From positions 1,054,001 through 1,118,000 of the forward strand of contig JBAOIG010000005.1 in NCBI GenBank assembly GCA_037045155.1: DNA of 64,000 nucleotides, in the 5' to 3' direction. A model generated the notes under the pieces. It had not been told where the DNA came from and did not search any database. It was given only the letters and a program-made list of their open reading frames with translations. Position numbers and translations under genes: made by a program. The DNA is from Thermomicrobiales bacterium (GTDB taxonomy: Bacteria; Chloroflexota; Chloroflexia; Thermomicrobiales; CFX8). Position 1 is the first letter of the stretch. The number at the start of each line of letters is the position of its first letter. Shown piece by piece: positions 51,605 through 60,302 of this stretch.

Positions 51605-53320
51605 CTAATCGCCGGCCGGGCCGGGCGGCGGGGGAGAACGCTCCTCCTCCGTCGCGTCGGATTTGCCGACGTTCAGATCCGTTGGAATCTCCCCGCGCCG
51701 ATATGGCGGCAACCCGCCAGCGGGGATGATGCCGAGCAGCGCGAGCCCGGCCAATACTTGAAAAGAGATCTTGAGTGCGCGGAGGCGCGCGTCGGTGTTG
51801 ATGCGCACTGCCTCTTTGATCTGGGCATCGGTTGCGGTCGTCTCCTGTTCGAGGACCGCCTCCAACTCGTCGTTGTCGATGAAGTCAACGGTGTCGAGCT
51901 CCATCTGGTCTACCAGCGAGGGCGGGATGACCGGACTCTCTTTGACCGTGGTGTTGACGATGATGCCAAGCGCGGCGATCGCGAGCAGGCTGGCAATCGC
52001 AGTGCCGAGTCCGGTCGCCAGGTTGTTGACCGTTCCGCGGAGCGCGCCAACGTCACCGGAGAGCTCCTTCGGCGATGCCGAGACCAGGATGTTGAACATC
52101 AGCGTCAGCAGAGAGCCCTCGCCGAGCCCGATGACCAGCAGGCTGACGACGACCATCGGTGTGCCCCACTCGTTGTTGATCGTGTAGGCAAGCACAATCA
52201 CACCGACGGCGACCATCCCGAACCCGTAGCGGCCGATCTGTCGCGGCGACAGCGTGCCATAGACACGGACGACGAAGGTTGCGCCGATGAAGATCGCTAC
52301 CGCGTAGGGGACGATGGCGATCGCCGTCTCCATCGTGGTGCGTCCCTGCACGATCTGAATGTAGAGGGGCAACAGGAAGTTGACTGCCGGCCCGACCGCC
52401 GCGATCACCAGGAGCGCGAAGGTTGCAGATCGTTCCTTGGGCGTGTCGAGCGTCTCGATCGCGAACAGGGTCGGCTTTTCATTGGCGCGCTGTCGGCGCA
52501 TCCAGGTGAAGAACGCCTGCCCTACCACCACGCCGGCGATGATCATCAGCGGCGCTGGCGACATGCCGGCCATGTCGAATGGCGCGTCGGGCTGCGCAAC
52601 GAGGAGGCCCCATGCGCTGATACTGTTGAACCCAAGGCTGATCAGTGTGACAGCTGCGGCGGCGAGAATCGCGCCGAGCCAGTCGATCCGGATGCCCTTC
52701 CGTGGCTCGATGACCTCCAGCCGGAAGCTCAGGATGACGATGATCGCCCCGACGACGACCAGCATCGCGAATGCCCAGCGCCAACTGACGACCATGCTCA
52801 TAAAGCCGACGACAAGGAACGCCAGCGCGCTCGAGCTGGCCTGGGCCGCGCCGAGGAGCCCGAGTGATTGTTCCTGCTGCGCGGCGTGGTAGTAGTTCGC
52901 GATCATGACGACGAACGCCGGAACGGCGAGCGCAGCGGCGACGCCGGCAATGGCCTGAGCGAGGAGCATCAGCTCGGCGTTGAAAGCCAATGCCATGACT
53001 GCCATCGCGGCCGCCTGCGCGGCGATGCCGATCTGAAACGCGAGCCGGGAGCCGATCATCCGCCCGATCTTCGCGCCGAGCATCACCAGACCCGCGACGG
53101 CCAGCGAATAGACGACCAGCGCCGTCCCGACCATCGCCGGCGGAACCTGCAGATCCTCGACGATCGCCCCCATCGAGATCGTCAGGGCATTTACATTGAA
53201 TCCCAGCTGGATTTGAGCCAGCGCGATGATGACCATCGGCAGCCAGGAGGCCTTGATGACCGCTGCCATCGGGGCGCCGGCCCCTTGTCCCTGCCTGTTA
53301 TGGTCGATAGCCTCTGTCAA
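51605..53320 (-). CDS. MFS transporter (14-helix, EmrB/QacA-like)
   Basis: 571 residues from a TTG at 53320 with AGGAG upstream. About 14 membrane helices, first helix SWLPMVIIALAQIQLGFNVNALTISMGAI, and motif A-like LGAKIGRMIGSRLAFQIG. A periplasmic or cytoplasmic helical insert lies near residues 480-535. The C-terminal tail is charged and Pro-rich. Probably a proton-driven exporter or importer; substrate unknown. First gene of the peptide-use block, so it might move amino acids or peptides. Confidence 0.88.
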   Translation of the reverse strand: MTEAIDHNRQGQGAGAPMAAVIKASWLPMVIIALAQIQLGFNVNALTISMGAIVEDLQVPPAMVGTALVVYSLAVAGLVMLGAKIGRMIGSRLAFQIGIAAQAAAMAVMALAFNAELMLLAQAIAGVAAALAVPAFVVMIANYYHAAQQEQSLGLLGAAQASSSALAFLVVGFMSMVVSWRWAFAMLVVVGAIIVILSFRLEVIEPRKGIRIDWLGAILAAAAVTLISLGFNSISAWGLLVAQPDAPFDMAGMSPAPLMIIAGVVVGQAFFTWMRRQRANEKPTLFAIETLDTPKERSATFALLVIAAVGPAVNFLLPLYIQIVQGRTTMETAIAIVPYAVAIFIGATFVVRVYGTLSPRQIGRYGFGMVAVGVIVLAYTINNEWGTPMVVVSLLVIGLGEGSLLTLMFNILVSASPKELSGDVGALRGTVNNLATGLGTAIASLLAIAALGIIVNTTVKESPVIPPSLVDQMELDTVDFIDNDELEAVLEQETTATDAQIKEAVRINTDARLRALKISFQVLAGLALLGIIPAGGLPPYRRGEIPTDLNVGKSDATEEERSPPPPGPAGD

Positions 53321-53403
53321 CGGATCAGACTCCTGCCCGAGTCAACGCCCATTGGACTCTGCGCGCTGATGACAATTGACTTTGTGTGCTTCCGAGTATA
53401 GTA

Positions 53404-53437
53404 AGCCCGGTTGGCTTCGTGCGTTACCAACCGGGCT
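53404..53437. terminator. Hairpin terminator after the DUF1269 gene
   Basis: AGCCCGGTTGG (53404-53414) pairs perfectly with CCAACCGGGCT (53427-53437), 12-nt loop. It separates the DUF1269 transcript from the MFS gene that follows on the minus strand; TTACTATA follows on that strand. Confidence 0.7.
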
Positions 53438-53481
53438 CGGGTATTGTGCCGAAACAGATCCAGCCTTGCTCGTCTCGTCGA

Positions 53482-53976
53482 CTACTCCGCGCCGAAGGTC
53501 TCGCGGAGCCGCTCTTCCTGCTCCTGCGAGAGGTTGCTGGCGACCAGCTTGAACGAGATGTTGCGGGCCTTCATCTCTTCGGCGAGCCGGTCCGGCACGG
53601 CGCCCGACGACAACAGAAATAGCGCAGAGGTTCCCTCGGTCACCTCGTCGCGGATCTTCTTGATGAAGTCGTCGTTGATGCCGAAGTCGGTCATCGCCCC
53701 GCCGAGCGCGCCCATCGCGGCGCCGATGGCCATGCCGAGCAATGGCACGAAGAAGATCAGCCCGAACAGCAGCCCCCAGAACGCGCCGGACATCGCGCCC
53801 GCGCCGGTCAAGTTGGCCAGCTGGTTGGTCTTCGGCTTCTTCTTGCCCTCGGGCCAGCTGACGATAGCTGCGTCTTGCAGCGTGATCAGCTTCTGCCGCT
53901 GGAGGTCGCCAAGCGCCTTGACCATCTCTTCAGCGCCGCCTGCGGTCTCAAACTCAAGAACTGTAAGTGTGGCCAC
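53482..53976 (-). CDS. DUF1269 family protein
   Basis: 164 residues from a GTG at 53976 (GAAGGGGC upstream). ATLTVLEFETAGGAEEMVKALGDLQRQKLITLQDAAIVSWPEGKKKPKT, a Gly-rich membrane-like hairpin (GAMSGAFWGLLFGLIFFVPLLGMAIGAAMGALGGAM), and a C-terminal ALFLLSSGAVPDRLAEEMKA are hallmarks of the DUF1269 group. Function unknown. Its promoter region carries a tandem 11-bp repeat next to the SARP regulator gene, so it may be that regulator's target. Confidence 0.88.
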   Translation of the reverse strand: MATLTVLEFETAGGAEEMVKALGDLQRQKLITLQDAAIVSWPEGKKKPKTNQLANLTGAGAMSGAFWGLLFGLIFFVPLLGMAIGAAMGALGGAMTDFGINDDFIKKIRDEVTEGTSALFLLSSGAVPDRLAEEMKARNISFKLVASNLSQEQEERLRETFGAE

Positions 53977-54047
53977 GAATGCCCCTTCTATACATACCGA
54001 TGTCGCTGAACCTTCCGGACGCTCACGCTCGTGGGCGTCCAATCTCA

Positions 54048-54080
54048 ACTTTACACGTGGATTGACTCAGGATTGACTCA
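54048..54080 (-). promoter_or_regulatory. Candidate SARP-type promoter: tandem 11-bp repeats and -10 box
   Basis: On the minus strand TGAGTCAATCC is repeated twice without a gap (54070-54080, 54059-54069), followed by ACGTG and TAAAGT (54048-54053), a -10-like box. The heptamer TGAGTCA ends 9 bp before the -10. SARP activators bind direct heptamer repeats with 11-bp period placed about 8 bp before the -10, and a SARP gene ends 42 bp away. Confidence 0.55.
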
Positions 54081-54121
54081 TTAGCGATGCTCACCAGGAG
54101 GATCTGATGACGGACATCGCG

Positions 54122-57100
54122 CTAGTCGCTGTTGGCATCGACAATCAGCGCCGAGGTTGGCAGGCTTGAACCATGCCCAGCACACTCGCCATCGCCCGTG
54201 ATCGGCTGATAGTGGCGAAGAATGGTCGCGCGATCGGCATACGCGGCGACGTACCGGCGTCCCTGTTGCGCCGGCAGGCGAGCAGCGCGCTGGGAGATGA
54301 GCAACGCGCCGGCCCGCAAGACCTCGCTCGCGAGCTGGTCTCCGGTGGATGTCAGCGCCCGGTAGGTGACGAGTATGTTGCGACCTGGCTCTTCGCACCC
54401 GGCGAGGCGTCGCTGGAGCAGATGATCGGCAACCTGCCTCGCGACGCGCCCGGCCAGGTCGAAGCTGTCGTTCGAGAGCGAGACGTTCGCGATCCCGGTT
54501 AGCGCATCGCAGGCAATGTGTGGGATTGCGAGCAGCTCGGCGAGCGCGAGCGACTGGGCGTAGGCAGAAAGCGCCGAGATGCCGTCGCCATGCTGTTCGT
54601 GCGCGCCTCCGAGCACGAGCTGCAATGTAGCCTGGGCGTGCTGGCGACCGGTGTCTCGCGCGATCTGGAGCGCCTGCTGAGCGCGATCGATTGCTGTGTC
54701 ACGGTCCCCTGCTGCGAGGGCAAGCTGGGCGAGACAGGCAAACGAGTGGCCGATCGCGCGGTCGTTGCGCACATCGATTGCCCGGTCGAGCGCGTGGTCG
54801 AAGTGACGCCGGGCGTGGTCGAACATACCCACGCGCATCGCATTACGTCCGCGCGCTCGCTGAATGTTGCCGTCGAGGTGGGGATCGCCTGTGAGCTGCG
54901 CGATCTCCGAGGCCTGATCGAAGTAGTCGTCGGCGTCGGCGTGACGGCCGAGCGCGACGTCGTGGATTATTCCGAGCTCAAGGAGCGAAAACGCCTCGAC
55001 AGAACGGTCGCCCAGTAATGTCGCGATCCGGAGACTCTGCTCGAACTCGGTCTGCGCCGCGGCAAAGGCGCCAGTCACCTCATGCAACCTGGCCTGCTGC
55101 AGCGTCGTCCGAGCCAGTGCGTGGCGATCGTTGAGCATGTGGTAGAGGCGGGCTGCTCGCTGCAGGTACGTGGTCGAGAGGCGGTAATCCTCGCTGTCGT
55201 ATGCTGAGTAGCTGAGCTCGAGGAGGCTTCGTGCTTCGACCTGTGGCTGCCTCGACACGCTCGCCAGAACGCGGGCTTGTTGCAACGCGTCGGAGGCGGA
55301 AATCGCAGAGCTACGATGAAAGCGCAAGAGCCGGCCCTCAATAAGACTGAGCAGCGCCTCGACCTCGAATGAGCCTCCCTGCTCGGTGATCTTCCGGGCG
55401 TCCGCGATGTGCGCGAGCCCACGCTCTGGGTCGCCCTGCCAGACGCAGATGTCGGCGGCGCCGGCGAAGAGCCGCGTCAGGAGCGCAGCCCGGGCTGGGT
55501 CGTCGCTGTGGCCACGCAGACGGGAGATCGCGCGTTCGATCCGTCGATACCAGTCATCGTACAGCCCGGCTCGCCGGCTCCACGCATCCAGCCCATCAAA
55601 CAGCTGCTGGAGCTGCTGGAGGTTGCTCGTCTCAACGCTCCAGTCCCAGGCCGCCTGAATATTCGCGAGGTCCCGGGCGATCGTTGCCGGCGCGTCGTCC
55701 GACCGGTCTATCGATGGCGCGACCTGGTTGGTGAATGCGGCGAAGTGCGCCGCGTGGAGCGATCGAGCATCCCGCTCGACGTCCGGGCGCTCGACCAGCC
55801 GTTCGACCGCGAGTCGACGCACGAGTGGGTGGAGTGCGTAGCGACCGTGGGCGTCACGCTCCAGCAGCGAGCGTCTGGATAACGCCAGGAGATCCGGGAA
55901 CGTCAACCCGACTGCGATGGCCGCGGCACGGTCGAAGGTAGTGGGAAAGACCGCGAGCCGCGGCAGCGAGTCTCGCTGCGGCTGCGCCAGTCCGTCAATC
56001 GCCGCGTTGAAGGCGGAGCGAATCGTGGCTCGACCATGCGGAGTCGCGACCGTCTCGAAGAGCGCCGTGCCGTGGGCTAGCTCGCGCGCAACATCGGCGG
56101 GCGACATCGCGATGAGCGCGCTGGCCGCAATCGTCAGCGCCAACGGCATGCCGCCGACAAGCCGGCAGATCTGCACGATATCCGGCCAGTCCGATTCGGA
56201 GACGACAACGCCCGCCTGTCGAGCCGCATGGAGCAGAAGCTGGCTTGCCGGCGTTGTCTCGGCCTCTTGCGCGGTCGTCGGGACCGGCAGCATGGCCAGC
56301 TCGATCGTCCACTCGTCTGCCAGACCAAGCGCGGACTGTGACGTCGTGACGACTGTAACCCGTGGCGCATTGCCGAGGATTCCGGCTATTACGGTTTCTG
56401 CGCCGCCGGCCTCGTCCACATCGTCCAGCACGAGTAACAGCCGTCGCGACTGAAGGAACGAGACGATCCGGTCGAGCTGGTTGCCTCGATCGCTGGAGGG
56501 AATCTCGAGCGCTTGCGCGATCGCCGCCATGAGTCGATCGCCCGCATCCGCCTCGTTCATGCGTGGATCGATTGCTGGCGATTGGTGAAGCTCGATCAGA
56601 TAGACACCGTCGGCGAACGGGTGTTCGTGGATTATCCAGGCCGGTATAGCAATTCGGCGGGCCGCGGCGATCGCGACACTCGTCTTACCAATCCCACCGA
56701 TCCCGACGAGGCTCACAAGCCTGCAGGCCGGGTCAACAAGGCATCTGGTGATGGTGTCGATACTCTCGCGGCGCCCGATGAGGCCGTCTACTGCCGGCAC
56801 TGAAGGGAGATTGTTGCGGATTACTGAGGGCTCGGCGTGAAGCTGGTCGATCAACGCGACGGTCTCTGCTTGTGGCTCGATACCGAGATCAGTAGCCAGA
56901 GCCTCACGACACAGCGCATGCTGCGCCCTGGCGGCAGCAAGCTGCCCGTCGCGAGCCAGCATGCGTATCAGCATACGATGGGCTGGTTCGTGCCACGGCT
57001 CGACGACGAGCAATCGCCGGGCCAGGTCGATGCCTCGCTGGTGCTGGCCACTCCACAAGAGCGACTCGAGAATACGATCCACGACTGTCGTGAGCTGCCG

Positions 57101-57556
57101 GCGACGCTGAATCCGCTCCCACGCGAGCCATGTTTCGAAGCCGGGCGCATCATCCATGTCGAGCCCGGAAAGAAACTCGTGATCACAGCGGGCGCTCGCC
57201 CAATCGAAGTCGTCCGTCTTCTCTCTGCCGTGGTTCGACAGCATCGCGTCGAGACGGTCGACGTCAATCGTCACTCGTTCCGATGGCCGCAGCCCGATAG
57301 ACCGCCGGTTGATCTCAAGAAACGGGCCGAGTCCGTGATTGACGAGGTCGGCAAGGGCGTTTCTCAAGCGTTTGCGCGCCGCGTCGGTTGGCAGCTCGCC
57401 GGCAAGAAGCGCGGTGAGATCCTCGCGAGTGTGCGAGCGTCTGGTGACTGCAAGATAGGCGAGGAGGCCGAGCGATGGACGGCGATTGAGGTGGACAGGC
57501 TCGCCGTCGAGTATCACGTCTGGCACGCCAAGCAGGCGCAATTCGAGCATCGCCAC
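54122..57556 (-). CDS. SARP/AfsR-like regulator with BTAD, NB-ARC and TPR domains
   Basis: 1144 residues. N-terminal OmpR-like winged helix (about 4-95: LELRLLGVPDVILDGEPVHLNRRPSLGLLAYLAV), bacterial transcriptional activator domain (about 100-245: AHRMLIRMLARDGQLAAARAQHALCREALATDLGIEP), STAND ATPase with Walker A GIGGIGKTS (about 285-293) and Walker B-like RLLLVLDDVDE, then TPR-like repeats to the C-terminus. This is the AfsR layout; such proteins activate transcription after ATP-dependent assembly. The adjacent DUF1269 gene is a plausible target. Confidence 0.93.
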   Translation of the reverse strand: MAMLELRLLGVPDVILDGEPVHLNRRPSLGLLAYLAVTRRSHTREDLTALLAGELPTDAARKRLRNALADLVNHGLGPFLEINRRSIGLRPSERVTIDVDRLDAMLSNHGREKTDDFDWASARCDHEFLSGLDMDDAPGFETWLAWERIQRRRQLTTVVDRILESLLWSGQHQRGIDLARRLLVVEPWHEPAHRMLIRMLARDGQLAAARAQHALCREALATDLGIEPQAETVALIDQLHAEPSVIRNNLPSVPAVDGLIGRRESIDTITRCLVDPACRLVSLVGIGGIGKTSVAIAAARRIAIPAWIIHEHPFADGVYLIELHQSPAIDPRMNEADAGDRLMAAIAQALEIPSSDRGNQLDRIVSFLQSRRLLLVLDDVDEAGGAETVIAGILGNAPRVTVVTTSQSALGLADEWTIELAMLPVPTTAQEAETTPASQLLLHAARQAGVVVSESDWPDIVQICRLVGGMPLALTIAASALIAMSPADVARELAHGTALFETVATPHGRATIRSAFNAAIDGLAQPQRDSLPRLAVFPTTFDRAAAIAVGLTFPDLLALSRRSLLERDAHGRYALHPLVRRLAVERLVERPDVERDARSLHAAHFAAFTNQVAPSIDRSDDAPATIARDLANIQAAWDWSVETSNLQQLQQLFDGLDAWSRRAGLYDDWYRRIERAISRLRGHSDDPARAALLTRLFAGAADICVWQGDPERGLAHIADARKITEQGGSFEVEALLSLIEGRLLRFHRSSAISASDALQQARVLASVSRQPQVEARSLLELSYSAYDSEDYRLSTTYLQRAARLYHMLNDRHALARTTLQQARLHEVTGAFAAAQTEFEQSLRIATLLGDRSVEAFSLLELGIIHDVALGRHADADDYFDQASEIAQLTGDPHLDGNIQRARGRNAMRVGMFDHARRHFDHALDRAIDVRNDRAIGHSFACLAQLALAAGDRDTAIDRAQQALQIARDTGRQHAQATLQLVLGGAHEQHGDGISALSAYAQSLALAELLAIPHIACDALTGIANVSLSNDSFDLAGRVARQVADHLLQRRLAGCEEPGRNILVTYRALTSTGDQLASEVLRAGALLISQRAARLPAQQGRRYVAAYADRATILRHYQPITGDGECAGHGSSLPTSALIVDANSD

Positions 57557-57693
57557 GTTCCCGCTCCATGCTGGCGGGCGCCGTGGATGCGTTTCATGCG
57601 TCCGGGCGCCGGTGTTTTCTGCAACAGTCGCGAGCTGCGGCTGTGGCGAACGAGATCCTTTACGTTCCTTCTTGCGATTCTACATCAGCGCGA

Positions 57694-57718
57694 ATCTCGA
57701 TTCTCGGACAATCGAGAT
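57694..57718. promoter_or_regulatory. 9-bp inverted repeat upstream of the SARP gene
   Basis: ATCTCGATT (57694-57702) and AATCGAGAT (57710-57718) are perfect inverted copies separated by 7 bp, about 140 bp before the SARP start. It could bind a dimeric regulator. The rest of the 460-bp divergent gap (57557-58017) shows no other convincing feature. Confidence 0.45.
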
Positions 57719-58017
57719 AGCTCAGTGAGTCAGTGATGAGCGGGTCATTGGTCATACTGCGAGATTCCTCGACGTCACCGTGGTGGCGATTGTGGCGCGA
57801 GAGGCGACTATCGTGCCACGATTGACGTGCGCGGGGGGCTTCGCGCCTCACTCGACGACCATTCCCGGTGGCGCAGGAGATCGATTCCGGATGATCCAGG
57901 TCGCGCCCTTGCCGTGGCGTTCGGGGTTGCGGACATGGCTTAGGATTCACAACGCCCATCCGATATCGTTGGCGGCGAGTGTCGTCGGGGCGACGTCCCG
58001 ACGCGGCGAGGAGCACC

Positions 58018-60003
58018 ATGAGCCCATTACTGGTTGGCCGTTCCCGACGGACGGTGCATTTCATCTTCGTGCTGGTGAGCGTGGTGATTGTCGTGTTCGC
58101 CGCGTTCGTGCCTGCCGGCCAAAGCCGAGCGGCGGATGGCGGCGTTACGAGCACGACTATTGGTGATCCGCCGCCGTCCGCCGACGCCGGGCCGGCCCAG
58201 CAACTCGCAGATCGCTACGCGCCGGTCGTCTATCTTCGCGAAGTCAATTCCAATATCTGCGACACCGAGAACGAGGGATTTGACCCCGTCGCGGTCGACT
58301 TTGTCCTCAAGCGCGACGATATCCCCCTGATGAAGTCCGTCGATGGCACTGCGAATGGCGCTCGGGAGCTGGTGAAGGACGCGCCGTCGGCCGCCGATCT
58401 GTACGGCCGTGACGCTGGCTACTATCTCGATTACCCAGGCTCGCCCGTGCGTCCGGGATGTGTCTATCGCCGATACTTCGCTGACCGCATGTCCACCGAG
58501 AACTGGCCCTTCGTCGCCTACGCGCACATCTACCAGGAGCCCGGCTCTCACGAGCTGGCCCTGCAATACTGGATGTACTACTACTTCAACGACTGGAACA
58601 ACAACCACGAGGGCGACTGGGAGATGGTGATGCTCTTCTTCGATGCGAACACCGCCGAGGAAGCGTTGACGAAGGAGCCAACCCGTGTCGTCTATGCGCA
58701 ACATGGCGGCGGAGAACGCTCTGACTGGAACGACAAGAAGTTCTCGAAGGAGGACGGGCATCCGGTTGTCTATGTCGCGCGGGGGGCGCATGCCAGCTTC
58801 TTCGAGCAGCGTGTGTATCTCGGGCTTGCTGAGAATGGCACCGGATTCGGCTGCGAGACGACGAGAGGTCCGCATCGCCGCGACGCGATGAAGGCGGTTG
58901 TCGTGCCGCATACGCCGACGGGGCCGGATGACCCATTTGCCTGGCTTGCCTTTGACGGACGTTGGGGCGAGCTACGTCGCTCCGAATGGAACGGCCCAAC
59001 CGGCCCGAATGATAAGACCTCGTGGACTCAGCCGGTAAAGTGGGGCAACAACGTCCGCGACACCAGCCTCACCGCCCCCGATTTCGAAGGGTTCGGACGA
59101 GCCCCCCTCGGCATCTTCTGCGGCGCCGTCAGTGGTGGATCACGCGTGCTTGTCGCCTTTACGCGAGCCCCCGCGATTGCCGCAGGTATTCTTGGCGGGT
59201 TGCTTGTCGTGCTCGGGCTGATGTTCGCGTACACGAGCCAGGAGACTCGTGGCGCATACGCCTACTACCGACGTCATCTCCACACCTTCCTGCTGATCGG
59301 CGCTTGCCTGATCCCGATCGCCTACCTCCTCGCGGCGCTGCAGACTCTGATCTTCCACATCCCGCCGATTGGCCCGTTCCTCGCGATGATGGGCAGATTC
59401 CCAGGCGTCCGAATATTCCTGCTGCTCCTGGTCGGCAGCCTGAACGCTGTTGCCGCGCTCATCTTTGTCGAGCCGACGATCGTCTGGGCGATGGGCCAAT
59501 TCCGTCGCGGACGACGACCTGGAGTCGTTGAGTCCTACCAACAGGGCTCCCGCTTCATCGTGCCGATCATCATCGCCCGCTTCAGGGCGATACTCGCAGC
59601 GCTCCGACAGGCGATAACGATCGTTGGGATTCCCCGCGCGATCATGATGCTGGTGCGAATGATCTTCATTCCCCAGACAGTTGTCGCCGGAGGTGATGTG
59701 CCAGAGAAGGCAATCGCTGATAGCGCGAAAGCGGTGAATGTCAGTGTCCCTCGCACACTCCTGACACAGCTGTCATTGCTTATGCTCACCGGTCTGGCCG
59801 GCCCGCTGTTGGCGCTCTTCCTTCTGGTCGCGATCCCGACCCGACCGGTTGACATGGTCAATTTCATGAGCAGCATCTTCTTCGCGTTCCTCTATCCGTT
59901 CGGCGTCATCGGCATGACGCTCCTCTACGAGCGGCACCGTGGCGGCGAGGCCTGGCAGGGTGAGACGCAGACGGACGGGCAGGTCGCGAGCGCGGAGGCC
60001 TGA
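58018..60003 (+). CDS. Membrane protein with Vps62-like extracellular domain
   Basis: 661 residues from the ATG at 58018 (GAGGAG upstream). Signal peptide, then an extracytoplasmic domain (about 50-380) with YAPVVYLRE, LQYWMYYYFNDWNNNHEGDWEMVMLFFD, VVYAQHGGGERSDW and VYVARGAHASFFEQ, the Vps62/DUF946 pattern. The C-terminal third has six or so membrane helices. The Vps62 family has no defined bacterial role; the HEGDWE and ARGAHASF motifs suggest a metal-binding or hydrolytic fold. It faces the SARP gene divergently. Confidence 0.8.
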   Translation: MSPLLVGRSRRTVHFIFVLVSVVIVVFAAFVPAGQSRAADGGVTSTTIGDPPPSADAGPAQQLADRYAPVVYLREVNSNICDTENEGFDPVAVDFVLKRDDIPLMKSVDGTANGARELVKDAPSAADLYGRDAGYYLDYPGSPVRPGCVYRRYFADRMSTENWPFVAYAHIYQEPGSHELALQYWMYYYFNDWNNNHEGDWEMVMLFFDANTAEEALTKEPTRVVYAQHGGGERSDWNDKKFSKEDGHPVVYVARGAHASFFEQRVYLGLAENGTGFGCETTRGPHRRDAMKAVVVPHTPTGPDDPFAWLAFDGRWGELRRSEWNGPTGPNDKTSWTQPVKWGNNVRDTSLTAPDFEGFGRAPLGIFCGAVSGGSRVLVAFTRAPAIAAGILGGLLVVLGLMFAYTSQETRGAYAYYRRHLHTFLLIGACLIPIAYLLAALQTLIFHIPPIGPFLAMMGRFPGVRIFLLLLVGSLNAVAALIFVEPTIVWAMGQFRRGRRPGVVESYQQGSRFIVPIIIARFRAILAALRQAITIVGIPRAIMMLVRMIFIPQTVVAGGDVPEKAIADSAKAVNVSVPRTLLTQLSLLMLTGLAGPLLALFLLVAIPTRPVDMVNFMSSIFFAFLYPFGVIGMTLLYERHRGGEAWQGETQTDGQVASAEA

Positions 60004-60070
60004 TCATTCCGCCTCACAGGTTGTCTGATCAGTAGTCGGTCCGCTGCCCCGGTATCCCGAACTCACACAT

Positions 60071-60116
60071 GAAGAATCTCCCCCGCGACGACGAACAAGC
60101 GCGAGGGAGATTCTTC
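60071..60116. terminator. Hairpin after the Vps62-like gene
   Basis: GAAGAATCTCCC (60071-60082) and GGGAGATTCTTC (60105-60116) form a perfect 12-bp stem with a 22-nt partly paired loop. It lies between converging genes; nothing else is evident from 60117 to 60302. Confidence 0.65.
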
Positions 60117-60302
60117 GTAGTTGCCGGGGCAGAGAATGGCAAGCGGCAGTGGACGCAGCGGACGGGACGACACTCTGTTGGCTGCCGGCTCGGGTTCATG
60201 CCGCCAACCGTCTTCCGACGTGGCGGGGTCAGAGTGAGTGGCTGCCGGGACCTCATGCTGTTCCGATGACAGTGGCGTTGTCTCGACGTGGGAGGGCTGC
60301 CG

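Noticed and set aside
57711..57790. Second tRNA-like stretch (GATAGCTCAGTGAG)
   Set aside because: No cloverleaf can be drawn; T-arm consensus GGTTCGAATCC is absent.
60069..60269. 66-codon plus-strand frame after the Vps62-like gene
   Set aside because: It begins inside the terminator hairpin and has no ribosome site or recognisable features.
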